From Bacteroidota bacterium (GTDB taxonomy: Bacteria; Bacteroidota; Bacteroidia; Chitinophagales; BACL12), in NCBI GenBank assembly GCA_016718035.1, contig JADKEK010000009.1, forward strand, positions 124,001-188,000: DNA of 64,000 nucleotides. Reading direction: 5' to 3'. Under the pieces are notes generated by a model, which worked only from the letters and a program-made list of their open reading frames with translations, did not search any database and was not told where the DNA came from. Every line of letters begins with the position of its first letter. Positions within the stretch are counted from its first letter, which is position 1. A program made the translations under genes and the position numbers. Below are positions 45,774 through 54,039 of this stretch, one piece after another.

Positions 45774-46961
45774 TTATTTTAAAATTTCAGTTACCTGACC
45801 AGCACCTACGGTTCTACCACCTTCGCGGATAGCGAAACGGAGGTTTTTCTCCATAGCGATCGGATAAATGAGTTTTACTGTAATTGTAATGTTATCACCT
45901 GGCATTACCATTTCTACTCCTTCCGGTAAGGTGATTTCACCTGTTACGTCAGTTGTACGGAAATAGAATTGAGGGCGATATTTGTTAAAGAATGGAGTGT
46001 GACGTCCACCTTCTTCTTTTTTCAATACGTAAACTTCGCATTTGAATTCAGTGTGCGGAGTAACGCTACCTGGTTTACAGATAACCATACCACGTTTTAA
46101 CTGATCTTTCTCAATACCACGGAGTAATAAACCAGCGTTGTCACCAGCTTCACCACGGTCAAGAATTTTGCGGAACATCTCAACACCTGTTACGGTTGAT
46201 TTTAATGCTTCAGCAGTTAAACCGATAATATCTACACCTTCACCTGAGTTGATGATACCTCTTTCGATACGACCTGTAGCAACGGTACCACGACCGGTGA
46301 TAGAGAATACGTCCTCGATTGGCATCAAGAAAGGTAATTCAGTCAGACGCGGAGGAATTGGAATGTCTTTATCAACCGCAGCCATTAAATCAAGGATAGC
46401 TTGTTTACCAGCAGCTTCACCTTCTAATGCTTTTAATGCAGAACCTTTAACGATAGAAATAGTATCACCAGGGAAACTATAGAAAGTAAGTAAATCACGA
46501 ACTTCCATTTCAACAAGGTCTAATAATTCTGGATCGTCAACAAGGTCAACTTTATTCATAAATACCACGATAGCAGGAACACCTACCTGACGTGCTAAAA
46601 GAATGTGCTCACGAGTTTGTGGCATAGGACCATCAGTTGCAGCAACTACGAGAATTGCACCATCCATCTGAGCAGCACCCGTAACCATGTTTTTCACATA
46701 GTCAGCGTGTCCCGGACAGTCAACGTGTGCATAGTGACGGTTTTCCGTTTCATATTCAACGTGAGCTGTATTGATGGTGATACCTCTTTCTTTTTCTTCA
46801 GGAGCAGCATCAATTGAATCATAATCTTTCTTCTGAGCAAGACCTTTTTCTGCTAACACAGAGGTAATTGCTGAAGTCAGGGTGGTTTTACCGTGATCCA
46901 CGTGACCGATTGTACCGATGTTCACGTGTGGTTTCGAACGTACGAAATTTTCTTTAGCCAT
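45774..46961 (-). CDS. tuf: elongation factor Tu
   Basis: 395 residues, complete. The GTPase motifs are GHVDHGKTTLT (P-loop), DCPGHADYV (G3) and NKVD (G4), with the switch-I sequence KERGITINTAH. It carries aminoacyl-tRNA to the ribosome. It lies between tRNA-Thr(GGT) and tRNA-Trp, in the usual Bacteroidota cluster. Confidence 0.98.
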   Translation of the reverse strand: MAKENFVRSKPHVNIGTIGHVDHGKTTLTSAITSVLAEKGLAQKKDYDSIDAAPEEKERGITINTAHVEYETENRHYAHVDCPGHADYVKNMVTGAAQMDGAILVVAATDGPMPQTREHILLARQVGVPAIVVFMNKVDLVDDPELLDLVEMEVRDLLTFYSFPGDTISIVKGSALKALEGEAAGKQAILDLMAAVDKDIPIPPRLTELPFLMPIEDVFSITGRGTVATGRIERGIINSGEGVDIIGLTAEALKSTVTGVEMFRKILDRGEAGDNAGLLLRGIEKDQLKRGMVICKPGSVTPHTEFKCEVYVLKKEEGGRHTPFFNKYRPQFYFRTTDVTGEITLPEGVEMVMPGDNITITVKLIYPIAMEKNLRFAIREGGRTVGAGQVTEILK

Positions 46962-47049
46962 TTTATAAAATTTAAAAAATTGTATTATTAATATTTACTG
47001 TTTACTACTACTTTGTTTTGCAGTCCGATTACACTGCGATTATTTTTTG

Positions 47050-47122
47050 AGCCAATGACCAGGATCGAACTGGTGACCTCATCCTTACCATGGATGCACT
47101 CTACCAACTGAGCTACATTGGC
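47050..47122 (-). tRNA. tRNA-Thr (GGT)
   Basis: 73 nt. Acceptor GCCAATG/CATTGGC, anticodon loop ATGGTAA with GGT, TTCGATC in the T-arm. No encoded CCA. It is almost a twin of the tRNA at 47521 outside the anticodon arm and parts of the T-arm. Confidence 0.93.
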
Positions 47123-47155
47123 TTTTGTTGCTACTTTCACTACTGCACTTTCCAT

Positions 47156-47197
47156 GTGCTCACCTTTTAAGCATTTGCCAAAAGGTTTGCGGAGCAC
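47156..47197 (-). other. folded spacer between tRNA-Thr(GGT) and tRNA-Gly
   Basis: GTGCTC (47156-47161) pairs with GAGCAC (47192-47197), and directly inside it ACCTTTT (47162-47168) pairs with AAAAGGT (47180-47186), with a 5-nt bulge on one side. The 113-nt spacer may hold a processing site or a small RNA. Confidence 0.4.
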
Positions 47198-47236
47198 CAC
47201 CCGTTAAGGTAATATTCCGTTTATCGCTATTAAGCG

Positions 47237-47309
47237 AGCGGGAGACGAGACTCGAACCCGCGACTTTCAGCTTGGAAGGCTGACGCTCTACCAACTGAGC
47301 TACTCCCGC
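47237..47309 (-). tRNA. tRNA-Gly (TCC)
   Basis: 73 nt. Acceptor GCGGGAG/CTCCCGC, anticodon loop CTTCCAA with TCC, TTCGAGT T-arm. No encoded CCA. Confidence 0.94.
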
Positions 47310-47328
47310 TTAAAAATTTTAAATACAG

Positions 47329-47408
47329 ACTGAGGAAAATGACGAAGACAGCAAGCCTATTAAAGCAGAATGCTTTGCAAGGTTGTTATATTCGGCGTCT
47401 TTCTCAGT
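47329..47408 (-). other. folded spacer between tRNA-Gly and tRNA-Tyr
   Basis: ACTGAG (47329-47334) pairs with CTCAGT (47403-47408); further pairs AAA/TTT and GACG/CGTC continue the arm; at its centre AAAGCA, loop GAA, TGCTTT (47362-47376) is a perfect hairpin. A structured leader or processing arm is plausible. Confidence 0.4.
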
Positions 47409-47428
47409 TTCAAAGAACTGATGGATAG

Positions 47429-47511
47429 TGGGAAGAGGTGGATTCGAACCACCGAAGTCGTAAGACAACAGATTTACAGTCTGCCCCATTTGGCCACTCT
47501 GGTATCTTCCC
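47429..47511 (-). tRNA. tRNA-Tyr (GTA)
   Basis: 83 nt with a long variable arm. Acceptor GGGAAGA/TCTTCCC, anticodon loop CTGTAAA with GTA. No encoded CCA. Confidence 0.94.
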
Positions 47512-47520
47512 TCCGCCTAG

Positions 47521-47593
47521 AGCCAATGGACGGACTCGAACCGCCGACCTGCTGATTACAAATCAGCAGCTCTACCAACTGAGCTACATTGGC
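47521..47593 (-). tRNA. tRNA-Thr (TGT)
   Basis: 73 nt. Acceptor GCCAATG/CATTGGC, anticodon loop TTTGTAA with TGT, TTCGAGT T-arm. It is the first gene of the minus-strand tRNA-tuf cluster. No encoded CCA. Confidence 0.94.
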
Positions 47594-47663
47594 CTCTATG
47601 TACCTAATCGTATTTCAAAGAAAAATCGAACGATTTTCGCTTGACTTTTTACGAAAATGGATG

Positions 47664-47697
47664 CAAATATACGAAGTTTTTTAATTGAATGTGCAAA
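47664..47697 (-). promoter_or_regulatory. probable promoter of the tRNA-tuf cluster
   Basis: On the minus strand TTTG (47697-47694), 22 nt, TATATTTG (47671-47664), then 70 nt to tRNA-Thr(TGT). The spacing is a little longer than ideal. Confidence 0.45.
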
Positions 47698-47729
47698 ACC
47701 TCAAAAAAAATACTTGGAATTTTTCAGGA

Positions 47730-48032
47730 CTAGCCAATATTCTGCTTTTCCTTGTGCTTTTTAATCTGCGTTAAAGCGTTATCTACTGCGGCTTCTACGG
47801 CATCTTCGAAGGTGAAAGCTTCCTCCTCAGAAAAAATTGTTTTTCCTGGCAGGTTGGCTTTGATTTGTGCAACTTTGGCGTGCACCCCTCCTATTGCAGC
47901 GTCTAACTTCAAAGACACTTGCAGGTCGGTTATTTTTAAATCGAGTTTGTCAATTTTACCCACTTTCTTGTTTACAAAGTCCAACAACTGCTGATCAGCA
48001 TCAAAATGGATGGTGTGAATTTTTACGTCCAT
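47730..48032 (-). CDS. hpf: ribosome hibernation-promoting factor, short form
   Basis: 100 residues with the HPF/RaiA fold: MDVKIHTIHFDADQQLLDFVNKKVGKIDK then an acidic-basic stretch and the FTFEDAVEAAVDNALTQIKKHKEK C-terminus. It lacks the extra C-terminal domain of long HPF, so it would bind 30S and inactivate or stabilise ribosomes as a short HPF. It follows the xerC-like gene by 28 nt on the same strand. Confidence 0.88.
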   Translation of the reverse strand: MDVKIHTIHFDADQQLLDFVNKKVGKIDKLDLKITDLQVSLKLDAAIGGVHAKVAQIKANLPGKTIFSEEEAFTFEDAVEAAVDNALTQIKKHKEKQNIG

Positions 48033-48060
48033 GTCTTTTCTTTTGTGTAAATATATCGTG

Positions 48061-48966
48061 CTATCCTTTAGGATGTGCCAATTTATGAATTTTTTTTAAT
48101 TGGTCGATGGTATTATGGGTGTACACCTGTGTGGAGGCCAGACTGGCATGACCAAGCAACTCTTTAATGGCATTGAGTTCGGCGCCGTTATTACTCAAAT
48201 GAGTGGCGAAAGTGTGTCGCAAAACGTGAGGGCTTTTACGAGTTAGTGTGGTTACGTGATTTAACACCTGATGCACGATATTATATATCATTTTAGGATA
48301 AGCCGGTTTTCCGCTTTCGGTTACGATAAAAGGACCGCCGGCGCCAAATATTCTTTTCCGTTCTGCTATATAATCATCCGCCATCAGCATCAATCCCTTG
48401 CTAACGGGTATAATTCGCTCTTTGTTCCCCTTTCCCAGCACTTTAACCTGCTGTTGGGCTCTATCAAACGAATTGTCGGCGAGTCCCAGCAATTCAGCCC
48501 TACGCATTCCTGTGCTATATAACAATTCAACGATGAGCCTGTCGCGCTGTTTGACAAATCGTTGCACTTCGGTTTCAACCGGGTAAACCTGGTCGAGGAC
48601 GTCAAAAAGCTCTTCCATGCCGGTTTTTTCGACAAAAAGGGGCAGTTTTTTGGGAATTTTGGGTGAAACCACCTTGGCCATTGGGTTTTTGGCAATGGCG
48701 TTGTTTTTCAATAAGAAACGATAGTAAGTTTTAAGCGCAGAGATTTTCCTATTTACGCTTTTGGGAGTGACGTTGTTATTCATCAGGTGAATTACCCAAG
48801 CCCTTACCTGACGATGGTTTACGCGGAGTAACTCCGGGTCGTCGGACTGGTATTCCTGAATCAAAAAATCCTGAAATTGGGAAATATCTTTACTGTAGGC
48901 TTCGAGGGTATTTTTGCTATACCGTTTCTCGAACTGTAGGTATGTGTAAAAGCCTTCCAAATACAT
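48061..48966 (-). CDS. xerC: XerC/XerD-type tyrosine recombinase
   Basis: 301 residues. The SAM-like N-terminal domain (YTYLQFEKRYSKNTLEAYSKDI) is followed by the catalytic domain with all the catalytic residues: Arg in TGMRRAELLGL, Lys in LGKGNKERIIPV, HxxR in HVLRHTF, His in LLGHASL and the Tyr nucleophile in TQVYTHNT. It would resolve chromosome dimers at dif. It stands in a housekeeping setting (rpsU upstream, hpf downstream), not next to an integron or phage, so a chromosomal Xer role is likely; XerC versus XerD is not settled. Confidence 0.85.
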   Translation of the reverse strand: MYLEGFYTYLQFEKRYSKNTLEAYSKDISQFQDFLIQEYQSDDPELLRVNHRQVRAWVIHLMNNNVTPKSVNRKISALKTYYRFLLKNNAIAKNPMAKVVSPKIPKKLPLFVEKTGMEELFDVLDQVYPVETEVQRFVKQRDRLIVELLYSTGMRRAELLGLADNSFDRAQQQVKVLGKGNKERIIPVSKGLMLMADDYIAERKRIFGAGGPFIVTESGKPAYPKMIYNIVHQVLNHVTTLTRKSPHVLRHTFATHLSNNGAELNAIKELLGHASLASTQVYTHNTIDQLKKIHKLAHPKG

Positions 48967-49018
48967 AAACGAATTTGAAACGTTAGCAAACCAGCCCTTA
49001 CACTAAAGAATTAATGTA

Positions 49019-49216
49019 TTAGCCTTTGTTAGCCTCAGTTACAAATGTCTGTTTGTAACGAGCCTTGATAATTTCTTGTCTGCGATCAATTGATGGTTTA
49101 GAAAAAGATTGTCTTCTACGTAATTCTTTTACGATACCAGCTTTCTCAAATTTCTTTTTGTAATTTTTGAGTGCTTTGTCAATTGATTCAGCTTCTCTTG
49201 CGTCGATGATTAACAT
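49019..49216 (-). CDS. rpsU: 30S ribosomal protein S21
   Basis: 65 residues. The short basic protein (SIDKALKNYKKKFEKAGIVKELRRRQSFSKPS) is S21, a peripheral 30S protein near the anti-Shine-Dalgarno. In Bacteroidota ribosomes S21 is part of the group that covers the 16S 3' end, in line with little use of Shine-Dalgarno sequences. Promoter box at 49237-49244. Confidence 0.95.
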   Translation of the reverse strand: MLIIDAREAESIDKALKNYKKKFEKAGIVKELRRRQSFSKPSIDRRQEIIKARYKQTFVTEANKG

Positions 49217-49236
49217 TAATTTTTATTTTGGGACTG

Positions 49237-49244
49237 CAAAAATA
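49237..49244 (-). promoter_or_regulatory. -7 element ahead of rpsU
   Basis: The minus strand reads TATTTTTG, matching TAnnTTTG, 20 nt before the rpsU ATG. No clear -33 box. Confidence 0.45.
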
Positions 49245-49289
49245 GGGTTTGTTATTTAAAATACCTAATACGGAAAAAAATTCTGTTGG

Positions 49290-50429
49290 TTACTTAAGAA
49301 TTTCTCTGGCAATTACGAGTTTTTGAATCTCAGAAGTGCCTTCTCCGATGGTGCAAAGTTTAGAATCGCGGTAAAATTTTTCTACCGGGAAGTCTTTGGT
49401 ATAGCCATATCCGCCAAACACCTGAACGGCATCATTGGATACGCTCACACAAATTTCAGAAGCATAATATTTCGCCATTGCTGAAATTTCGGTCACTTTT
49501 TGACCTTTGTTTTTCATATCAGCTGCTTTGATGGTAAGCAATTCAGCTGCTTCTATACGGGTAGCCATATCGGCCAATTTGAATGAAATGCCCTGAAAAT
49601 TGGCAATAGGCTGGTCGAATTGCTGACGTTCTTTAGCATATTTAATAGCTGCTTTATAAGCGCCTTTTGCTATACCTAAGCTTAATGCGGCGATAGAAAT
49701 ACGACCGCCATCAAGCACTTTCATGGCTTGTTTAAATCCGTCGCCAACTTCTCCCATGCGTTGTGCATCGGAAATGCGGCAATTATCGAAAATCACTTCG
49801 GTAGTTTCACTGGCGCGCATACCTAATTTATTCTCTTTTTTTCCTGCGCTAAAACCCGGAGTTCCTCGCTCTACTATAAATGCCGTACAATTACTTGAAG
49901 TGCGCGGCTCGCCAGTTCTGGCAATTACTACCATTACATCGCTTGATTTACCATGGGTAATCCAGCATTTTGTGCCGTTTAGCACCCACTCGTCGCCGTC
50001 TCGAACTGCAGTTGTTTGCATATTACCTGCATCGCTACCGGTATTAGGTTCGGTTAACCCCCAGGCGCCAATCCATGTAGCAGAAGCTAGTTTTGGTAAA
50101 TATTTATGTTTTTGTTCCTCTGAGCCAAATTGTAAAATATGACCTGTGCACAATGAGTTATGCGCCGCTACCGACAATCCGATTGAGCTACAAACAGAGG
50201 ATATTTCCACTATGATGTTTACATATTCGATATACCCTAATCCAGCGCCACCATATTCATGAGGAACGAGCACACCCATTAAACCCAATTCGCCGGCTTT
50301 GTGAAATACATGGAGCGGGAAATGTTGAGTTTCATCCCATTCCATCATATCGGGGCGAATAAATTTTTCTGCGAAATCGCGGGCAGACTCGGTAATTATT
50401 GACAAATGTTCAGAGGTAGCTACAGTCAT
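49290..50429 (-). CDS. acyl-CoA dehydrogenase
   Basis: 379 residues, the normal family length. It has the FAD/substrate segments: WGLTEPNTGSDAGNMQTTA, the ITHGKSSDVMVVIARTG strand region, the MKVLDGGRISIAALSLGIAKGAY helix, QVFGGYGYTKDFPVEKFYRD and the C-terminal IGEGTSEIQKLVIAREIL, where the Glu is the usual base for short-chain enzymes. It oxidises acyl-CoA to enoyl-CoA in fatty-acid or branched amino-acid breakdown. Chain length is not determined. A -7 box lies at 50449-50456. Confidence 0.9.
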   Translation of the reverse strand: MTVATSEHLSIITESARDFAEKFIRPDMMEWDETQHFPLHVFHKAGELGLMGVLVPHEYGGAGLGYIEYVNIIVEISSVCSSIGLSVAAHNSLCTGHILQFGSEEQKHKYLPKLASATWIGAWGLTEPNTGSDAGNMQTTAVRDGDEWVLNGTKCWITHGKSSDVMVVIARTGEPRTSSNCTAFIVERGTPGFSAGKKENKLGMRASETTEVIFDNCRISDAQRMGEVGDGFKQAMKVLDGGRISIAALSLGIAKGAYKAAIKYAKERQQFDQPIANFQGISFKLADMATRIEAAELLTIKAADMKNKGQKVTEISAMAKYYASEICVSVSNDAVQVFGGYGYTKDFPVEKFYRDSKLCTIGEGTSEIQKLVIAREILK

Positions 50430-50448
50430 AGTTTTATCTTCAGGACTG

Positions 50449-50456
50449 CAAAAGTA
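50449..50456 (-). promoter_or_regulatory. -7 element ahead of the acyl-CoA dehydrogenase
   Basis: The minus strand reads TACTTTTG followed by CAGTCC, as also follows the rpsU box. It lies 19 nt before the ATG and abuts the apt stop codon. Confidence 0.45.
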
Positions 50457-50987
50457 TCAATATGTAGCCAATGAAACAATATTGTCGCAATAAGGTTTTA
50501 TTTTTTTAACACCATTTAAAAATGTGAGTTCAACAACAAAAGCAAAACCTGCTACATGTGCTCCCTGCATTTTTAACAATTCGGCAGCAGCTTGTGCGGT
50601 GCCTCCGGTTGCTAATAAATCATCATGAATTAACACATTCCATCCCGGCTCAATATCCTTAGTATGAATTTCAACTGTGGCAGAACCATATTCCAGGTCG
50701 TAGGTATATTCTAAAGTATCGCCTGGTAATTTCCCTTTTTTGCGCACAGGTATAAATGGAATATTCAATTTATTCGCCAATAAAAATCCGTACAAAAATC
50801 CTCTGCTTTCGATGGCAACTATGGCATCTAGATTTAATGGTTTAATTCTTTCCATCAACGCTTCAGCAATATCGTTAGATAAAACCGGGTCGGATAATAA
50901 TGGTGTAATATCTTTAAATACTACTCCTTCTTTTGGAAAATCAGCTACATCTCTGATAGCTTTTTTTATTTTTTGCTCAATATTCAT
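50457..50987 (-). CDS. apt: adenine phosphoribosyltransferase
   Basis: 176 residues. It makes AMP from adenine and PRPP in purine salvage. The N-terminal IEQKIKKAIRDVADFPKEGVVFKDITPLL, the ESRGFLYGFLLA helix, the PRPP motif region VLIHDDLLATGGTAQAA and the C-terminal half fit Apt. Its ATG overlaps the HHH gene stop by 4 nt, so the two are co-translated. Confidence 0.94.
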   Translation of the reverse strand: MNIEQKIKKAIRDVADFPKEGVVFKDITPLLSDPVLSNDIAEALMERIKPLNLDAIVAIESRGFLYGFLLANKLNIPFIPVRKKGKLPGDTLEYTYDLEYGSATVEIHTKDIEPGWNVLIHDDLLATGGTAQAAAELLKMQGAHVAGFAFVVELTFLNGVKKIKPYCDNIVSLATY

Positions 50988-51925
50988 ATTCTTAAATAAG
51001 GTTTCAGTTTTTCGAATAGATTCGCATACATACCGGTTACTTTTCTCACTTCACTTAAGGTGTAAAATTTGCCTGTTGTATTTCTGTAATCTACGATAGC
51101 TTGTGCTAATTCATCTGAAATATACACATGATTGGCAAGTTGTTCAAATGTTGCTGTATTTATATTTATTTTGGTAATCTCATTTGCATCAGCCAACAAA
51201 TATGGTTTTGCTGCTTCTAGCACTGCAGCATCGATTCCAAAAACTGTTGCTAATTGGTCAGCATGATAAATTCCTCCTGCGCCTTCGCGAAATTTTATAA
51301 TCCGCGTTGCATTGTCTGCAGAAAATCCCAAAACCATTAATTCCTCTTTATTGGCAGTATTTAAATTAGTGAGAATTGGGTTAATGGTAACAATTTTTTC
51401 TACCGGTTTATTTTCAATAGTTGTAATTACAGAATCTAATAAAATATAATCGTTTAATCTTTCTAAATCACTTTGTGTAAATCCGTATGTTTTTAGCAAA
51501 TCATTTTTGGTTTTATATTTTCCACCTTTAGCAACGTAGTTTACCAATCGGTCGGCAACATAAGGTGCAACTCCAAGTTGCATCCATTGTTGTTTAGAAA
51601 TTTGATTGGGATTAAAATAAAATAATGATAATTCAGTTGTTGTAATTTGACTTTTTTTGTCATCAACAAAATTACTGTTTGAATAATTTTTTGGTGCGTA
51701 TTGAAATGGTGAATCATTGGTTGATTTTTTTTCTTCCACTTCAACAAAATGATAATCCAAATTGGCAATTATTTCTTTACTGATTGAAACCGGTTCCGGC
51801 TGCACAAAACCAAGCAGGAATGGTGCTATCGTGATAAACACAATCATCACCATTAAATAAATTCCCACATTTCGCTCTCTCCTTGAGAAAGTAAAATATC
51901 CACGCCACTTCTTTTTCCTTTGCAT
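50984..51925 (-). CDS. helix-hairpin-helix protein with an N-terminal membrane anchor
   Basis: 313 residues. One membrane segment near residue 20-40 (IYLMVMIVFITIAPFLLGFV) is followed by an Asn-rich linker and three to four HhH/ComEA-like units (QLGVAPYVADRLVNYVAKGGKYKTKNDLL; NLNTANKEELMVLGFSADNATRIIKFREGAG; INTATFEQLANHVYISDELAQAIVDYRNTTG). Such proteins may bind DNA on the periplasmic side in competence, or act in other roles; no competence partner is in view. It overlaps apt by 4 nt. Confidence 0.8.
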   Translation of the reverse strand: MQRKKKWRGYFTFSRRERNVGIYLMVMIVFITIAPFLLGFVQPEPVSISKEIIANLDYHFVEVEEKKSTNDSPFQYAPKNYSNSNFVDDKKSQITTTELSLFYFNPNQISKQQWMQLGVAPYVADRLVNYVAKGGKYKTKNDLLKTYGFTQSDLERLNDYILLDSVITTIENKPVEKIVTINPILTNLNTANKEELMVLGFSADNATRIIKFREGAGGIYHADQLATVFGIDAAVLEAAKPYLLADANEITKININTATFEQLANHVYISDELAQAIVDYRNTTGKFYTLSEVRKVTGMYANLFEKLKPYLRI

Positions 51926-51941
51926 GCCTAAAAATAAACAA

Positions 51942-51971
51942 AAAGGAGATAATCAATTGACTATCTCCTTT
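51942..51971 (-). terminator. terminator of the NSS transporter-metS unit
   Basis: Read on the minus strand, AAAGGAGATA, a 10-nt loop, TATCTCCTTT, then T-rich bases. It lies 21 nt beyond the metS stop and before the HHH gene. Confidence 0.8.
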
Positions 51972-51992
51972 AGTATGTTCAGATGATTATAA

Positions 51993-52136
51993 TCATCTTT
52001 TTTCATCATCATTTTCCGAAAAGGAATCTGGTTCTTCCCTAGGTGGTGTTTTTAATACTTTCCAGAAAAAATAACCGGTTATTAATGCCACGATAGTAAC
52101 AGTACTAATCATCATTGTTAATGCTATAGAACTCAT
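51993..52136 (-). CDS. metS: MetS-like small subunit of NSS transporter
   Basis: 47 residues. The ATG overlaps the transporter stop as ATGA (52136-52133). It has one membrane segment (about residues 5-27: IALTMMISTVTIVALITGYFF) and a short charged tail ending ENDDEKR. This matches the known MetS type, the single-helix partner of the Corynebacterium MetP transporter, where both are needed for uptake, and small genes of this kind follow NSS transporters in many bacteria. It is read with the transporter and ends at the terminator at 51942-51971. Confidence 0.8.
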   Translation of the reverse strand: MSSIALTMMISTVTIVALITGYFFWKVLKTPPREEPDSFSENDDEKR

Positions 52137-53769
52137 ACAAACCTCCCTTCTTTTATGCGTTTACGATATGCAACATATATCAGGTATGCTACACCGCCAA
52201 ATACAGCGAGTAATAATAACCTGGATGCGTTAATATATAATTTCTTTTCAGTTAAAGTATCAACCAATGCTTGGTCACCTGCAGTTTGAGCTGCGCTAAT
52301 TTGTTCTTTTAATCCTGAATTAGTTATCTGTTTAATAATTGAACCATTGTCGAGCACCCAGCCATTTTGTAATGCTCCAGCCCAATCGTTACCGGCAGGT
52401 GTGATTAATGCCCCAAGGAAAACACCTAATAATAGTATTGGTGTAATCCATTTAATTACAAAACCGAATATTTTAGGTACCTGAATATCTCCACCGGAAT
52501 TTATTTCCTGCATACCTCGTTTCATTCCGAACACCCATGCAAATAAAATTATTTCAGCTAGCGCAAATACGACGAGCGAAACCGTCCCTGCCCAATAGTC
52601 ATATTCATCAAAAACTCCCTGATTAAAAAATAATACGGTAGGTAATCCGAGAATTAATACAATTGCACCAAAACTCCATGCACCTTTTTGGCGTGACCAT
52701 CCAAATTCGTCGGTCATAAAGCCCATCCATGGTGTTCCCATTGCTAATGATGAGGTGATACCCGCAAAAAACAATAAACCGAACCAGAAAACGCCGCAAA
52801 TGATGGCTAAAACTGTTCCCCATTGTTCAAACAAAAACGGCAGTGTTCTGAAACCTAATCCTAAACCACCTGATTTAGTCATTTCAATCACTTTATCTAC
52901 GCCTAAATATCCAACAGAAATAGGAATAATAATCGCTGCTCCAAGCACTACTTCTACAAATTCATTCATCCAACCTGCACTCATTGCGTTGAGGGCAATA
53001 TCATCTTTTTTGCGCACGTAAGAGGCATAACATTGGATAGAGCCCATCCCAACAGAAAGGGTGAAAAATATCTGCCCCGCCGCTGCCAGCCAGACTTTTG
53101 GACTCCAAATAGTAGAAAAATCGGGGGTCCATAAGAAGTTTAACCCTACACTACCACCATTAATTGCACCGTGTTCACCTGCTTTTAAACTCACTGCCAT
53201 CACAGCAAGGAATACACCAAAAAAGGCATACCAATTTTGGCCACTTTTTCAACTCCACCGCTTAAACCTTTTGATAAAATCCAGGTATTTAACACCAAAC
53301 AAATTATCCAAAAAATAATTGGCTCAACTGAATTCAATCCAACATAATCGCCAAAAAATCCTGCTACTTCCTCTTGACTTTGTCCGGCAAAAGAACGTGT
53401 TACTGTATGCCAAACCCATGATAATGTCCATGATTCCAGATAACAATAATAAGCGGCTACTGCCAGGTTAGTAAAGATACCGAATACACCTATGTATTTC
53501 CAAAACTTGCGTTTGTCCATGGAATCAATAATAAATGGTGTTGAATGATGTCCTCTTGTCCCACCAAAACGGCCTGAAGCCCATTCGACCCATAATAAAG
53601 GAATACCCATTAGCAGGAAACACACGATATAAGGGATTATGAATGCCCCTCCACCGTTTTGGATTGCCTGAACGGGAAATCGAAGGAAGTTACCCAAGCC
53701 AACGGCATTACCTGCCATCGCCAGAATCAACCCGACCCTTGAACCCCATGCTTCTTTTTGTTGTGCCAT
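52133..53769 (-). pseudogene. NSS-family sodium-dependent amino acid transporter, frame broken once
   Basis: Two frames, 53769-53200 and 53221-52133, together encode one neurotransmitter:sodium symporter of about 545 residues. The first starts MAQQKEAWGSRVGLILAMAG (ATG at 53769 preferred over 53823) and holds the substrate/sodium site NAVGLGNFLRFP; the second holds GQIFFTLSVGMGSIQCYASY and the remaining membrane segments. Adding one base to the six-A run at 53219-53224 (T on the coding strand) joins them through MPFFGVFLAVMAVSL. With its MetS-like partner it is likely an importer of Met, Ala or a similar amino acid. Whether the break is real or an assembly error is not known. Confidence 0.85.
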
Positions 53770-53970
53770 AAAATGTGATTGTTTTAATTGGAGCGCAAAA
53801 TACAAATTTTTATCCGTCAGCAAAATTGGGACTTGTTAAAAAACCGTAATGTGTATTGAATCGATGAAAAAGTTCAGTTTTGATACCATAATACTTAAAC
53901 AAAACAACGAAAATGGTGCAAAACCAAAAATTTGATTCGAAATCGTAAGAAAATCAACAAAGAAATGTAA

Positions 53971-54008
53971 CTCATATTTCATTTTCACGTGCCCGAAAGG
54001 TAACTTTG
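53971..54008 (+). promoter_or_regulatory. promoter for hppA
   Basis: TTTC (53977-53980), 20 nt, TAACTTTG (54001-54008), 31 nt before the ATG. The -7 fits fully and the -33 in three of four bases. The remainder of the 216-nt divergent gap (53824-54039) shows nothing else I can name. Confidence 0.5.
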
Positions 54009-54039
54009 CACCCTCTTTTTAAGCAGCTTAGTAAAATTT

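Noticed and set aside
46988..47200. 70-codon minus-strand open frame across tRNA-Thr(GGT)
   Set aside because: It runs through a tRNA gene and has no family resemblance.
47370..47644. Plus-strand frames across tRNA-Tyr and tRNA-Thr(TGT)
   Set aside because: They lie antisense to the tRNAs and only reflect tRNA sequence.
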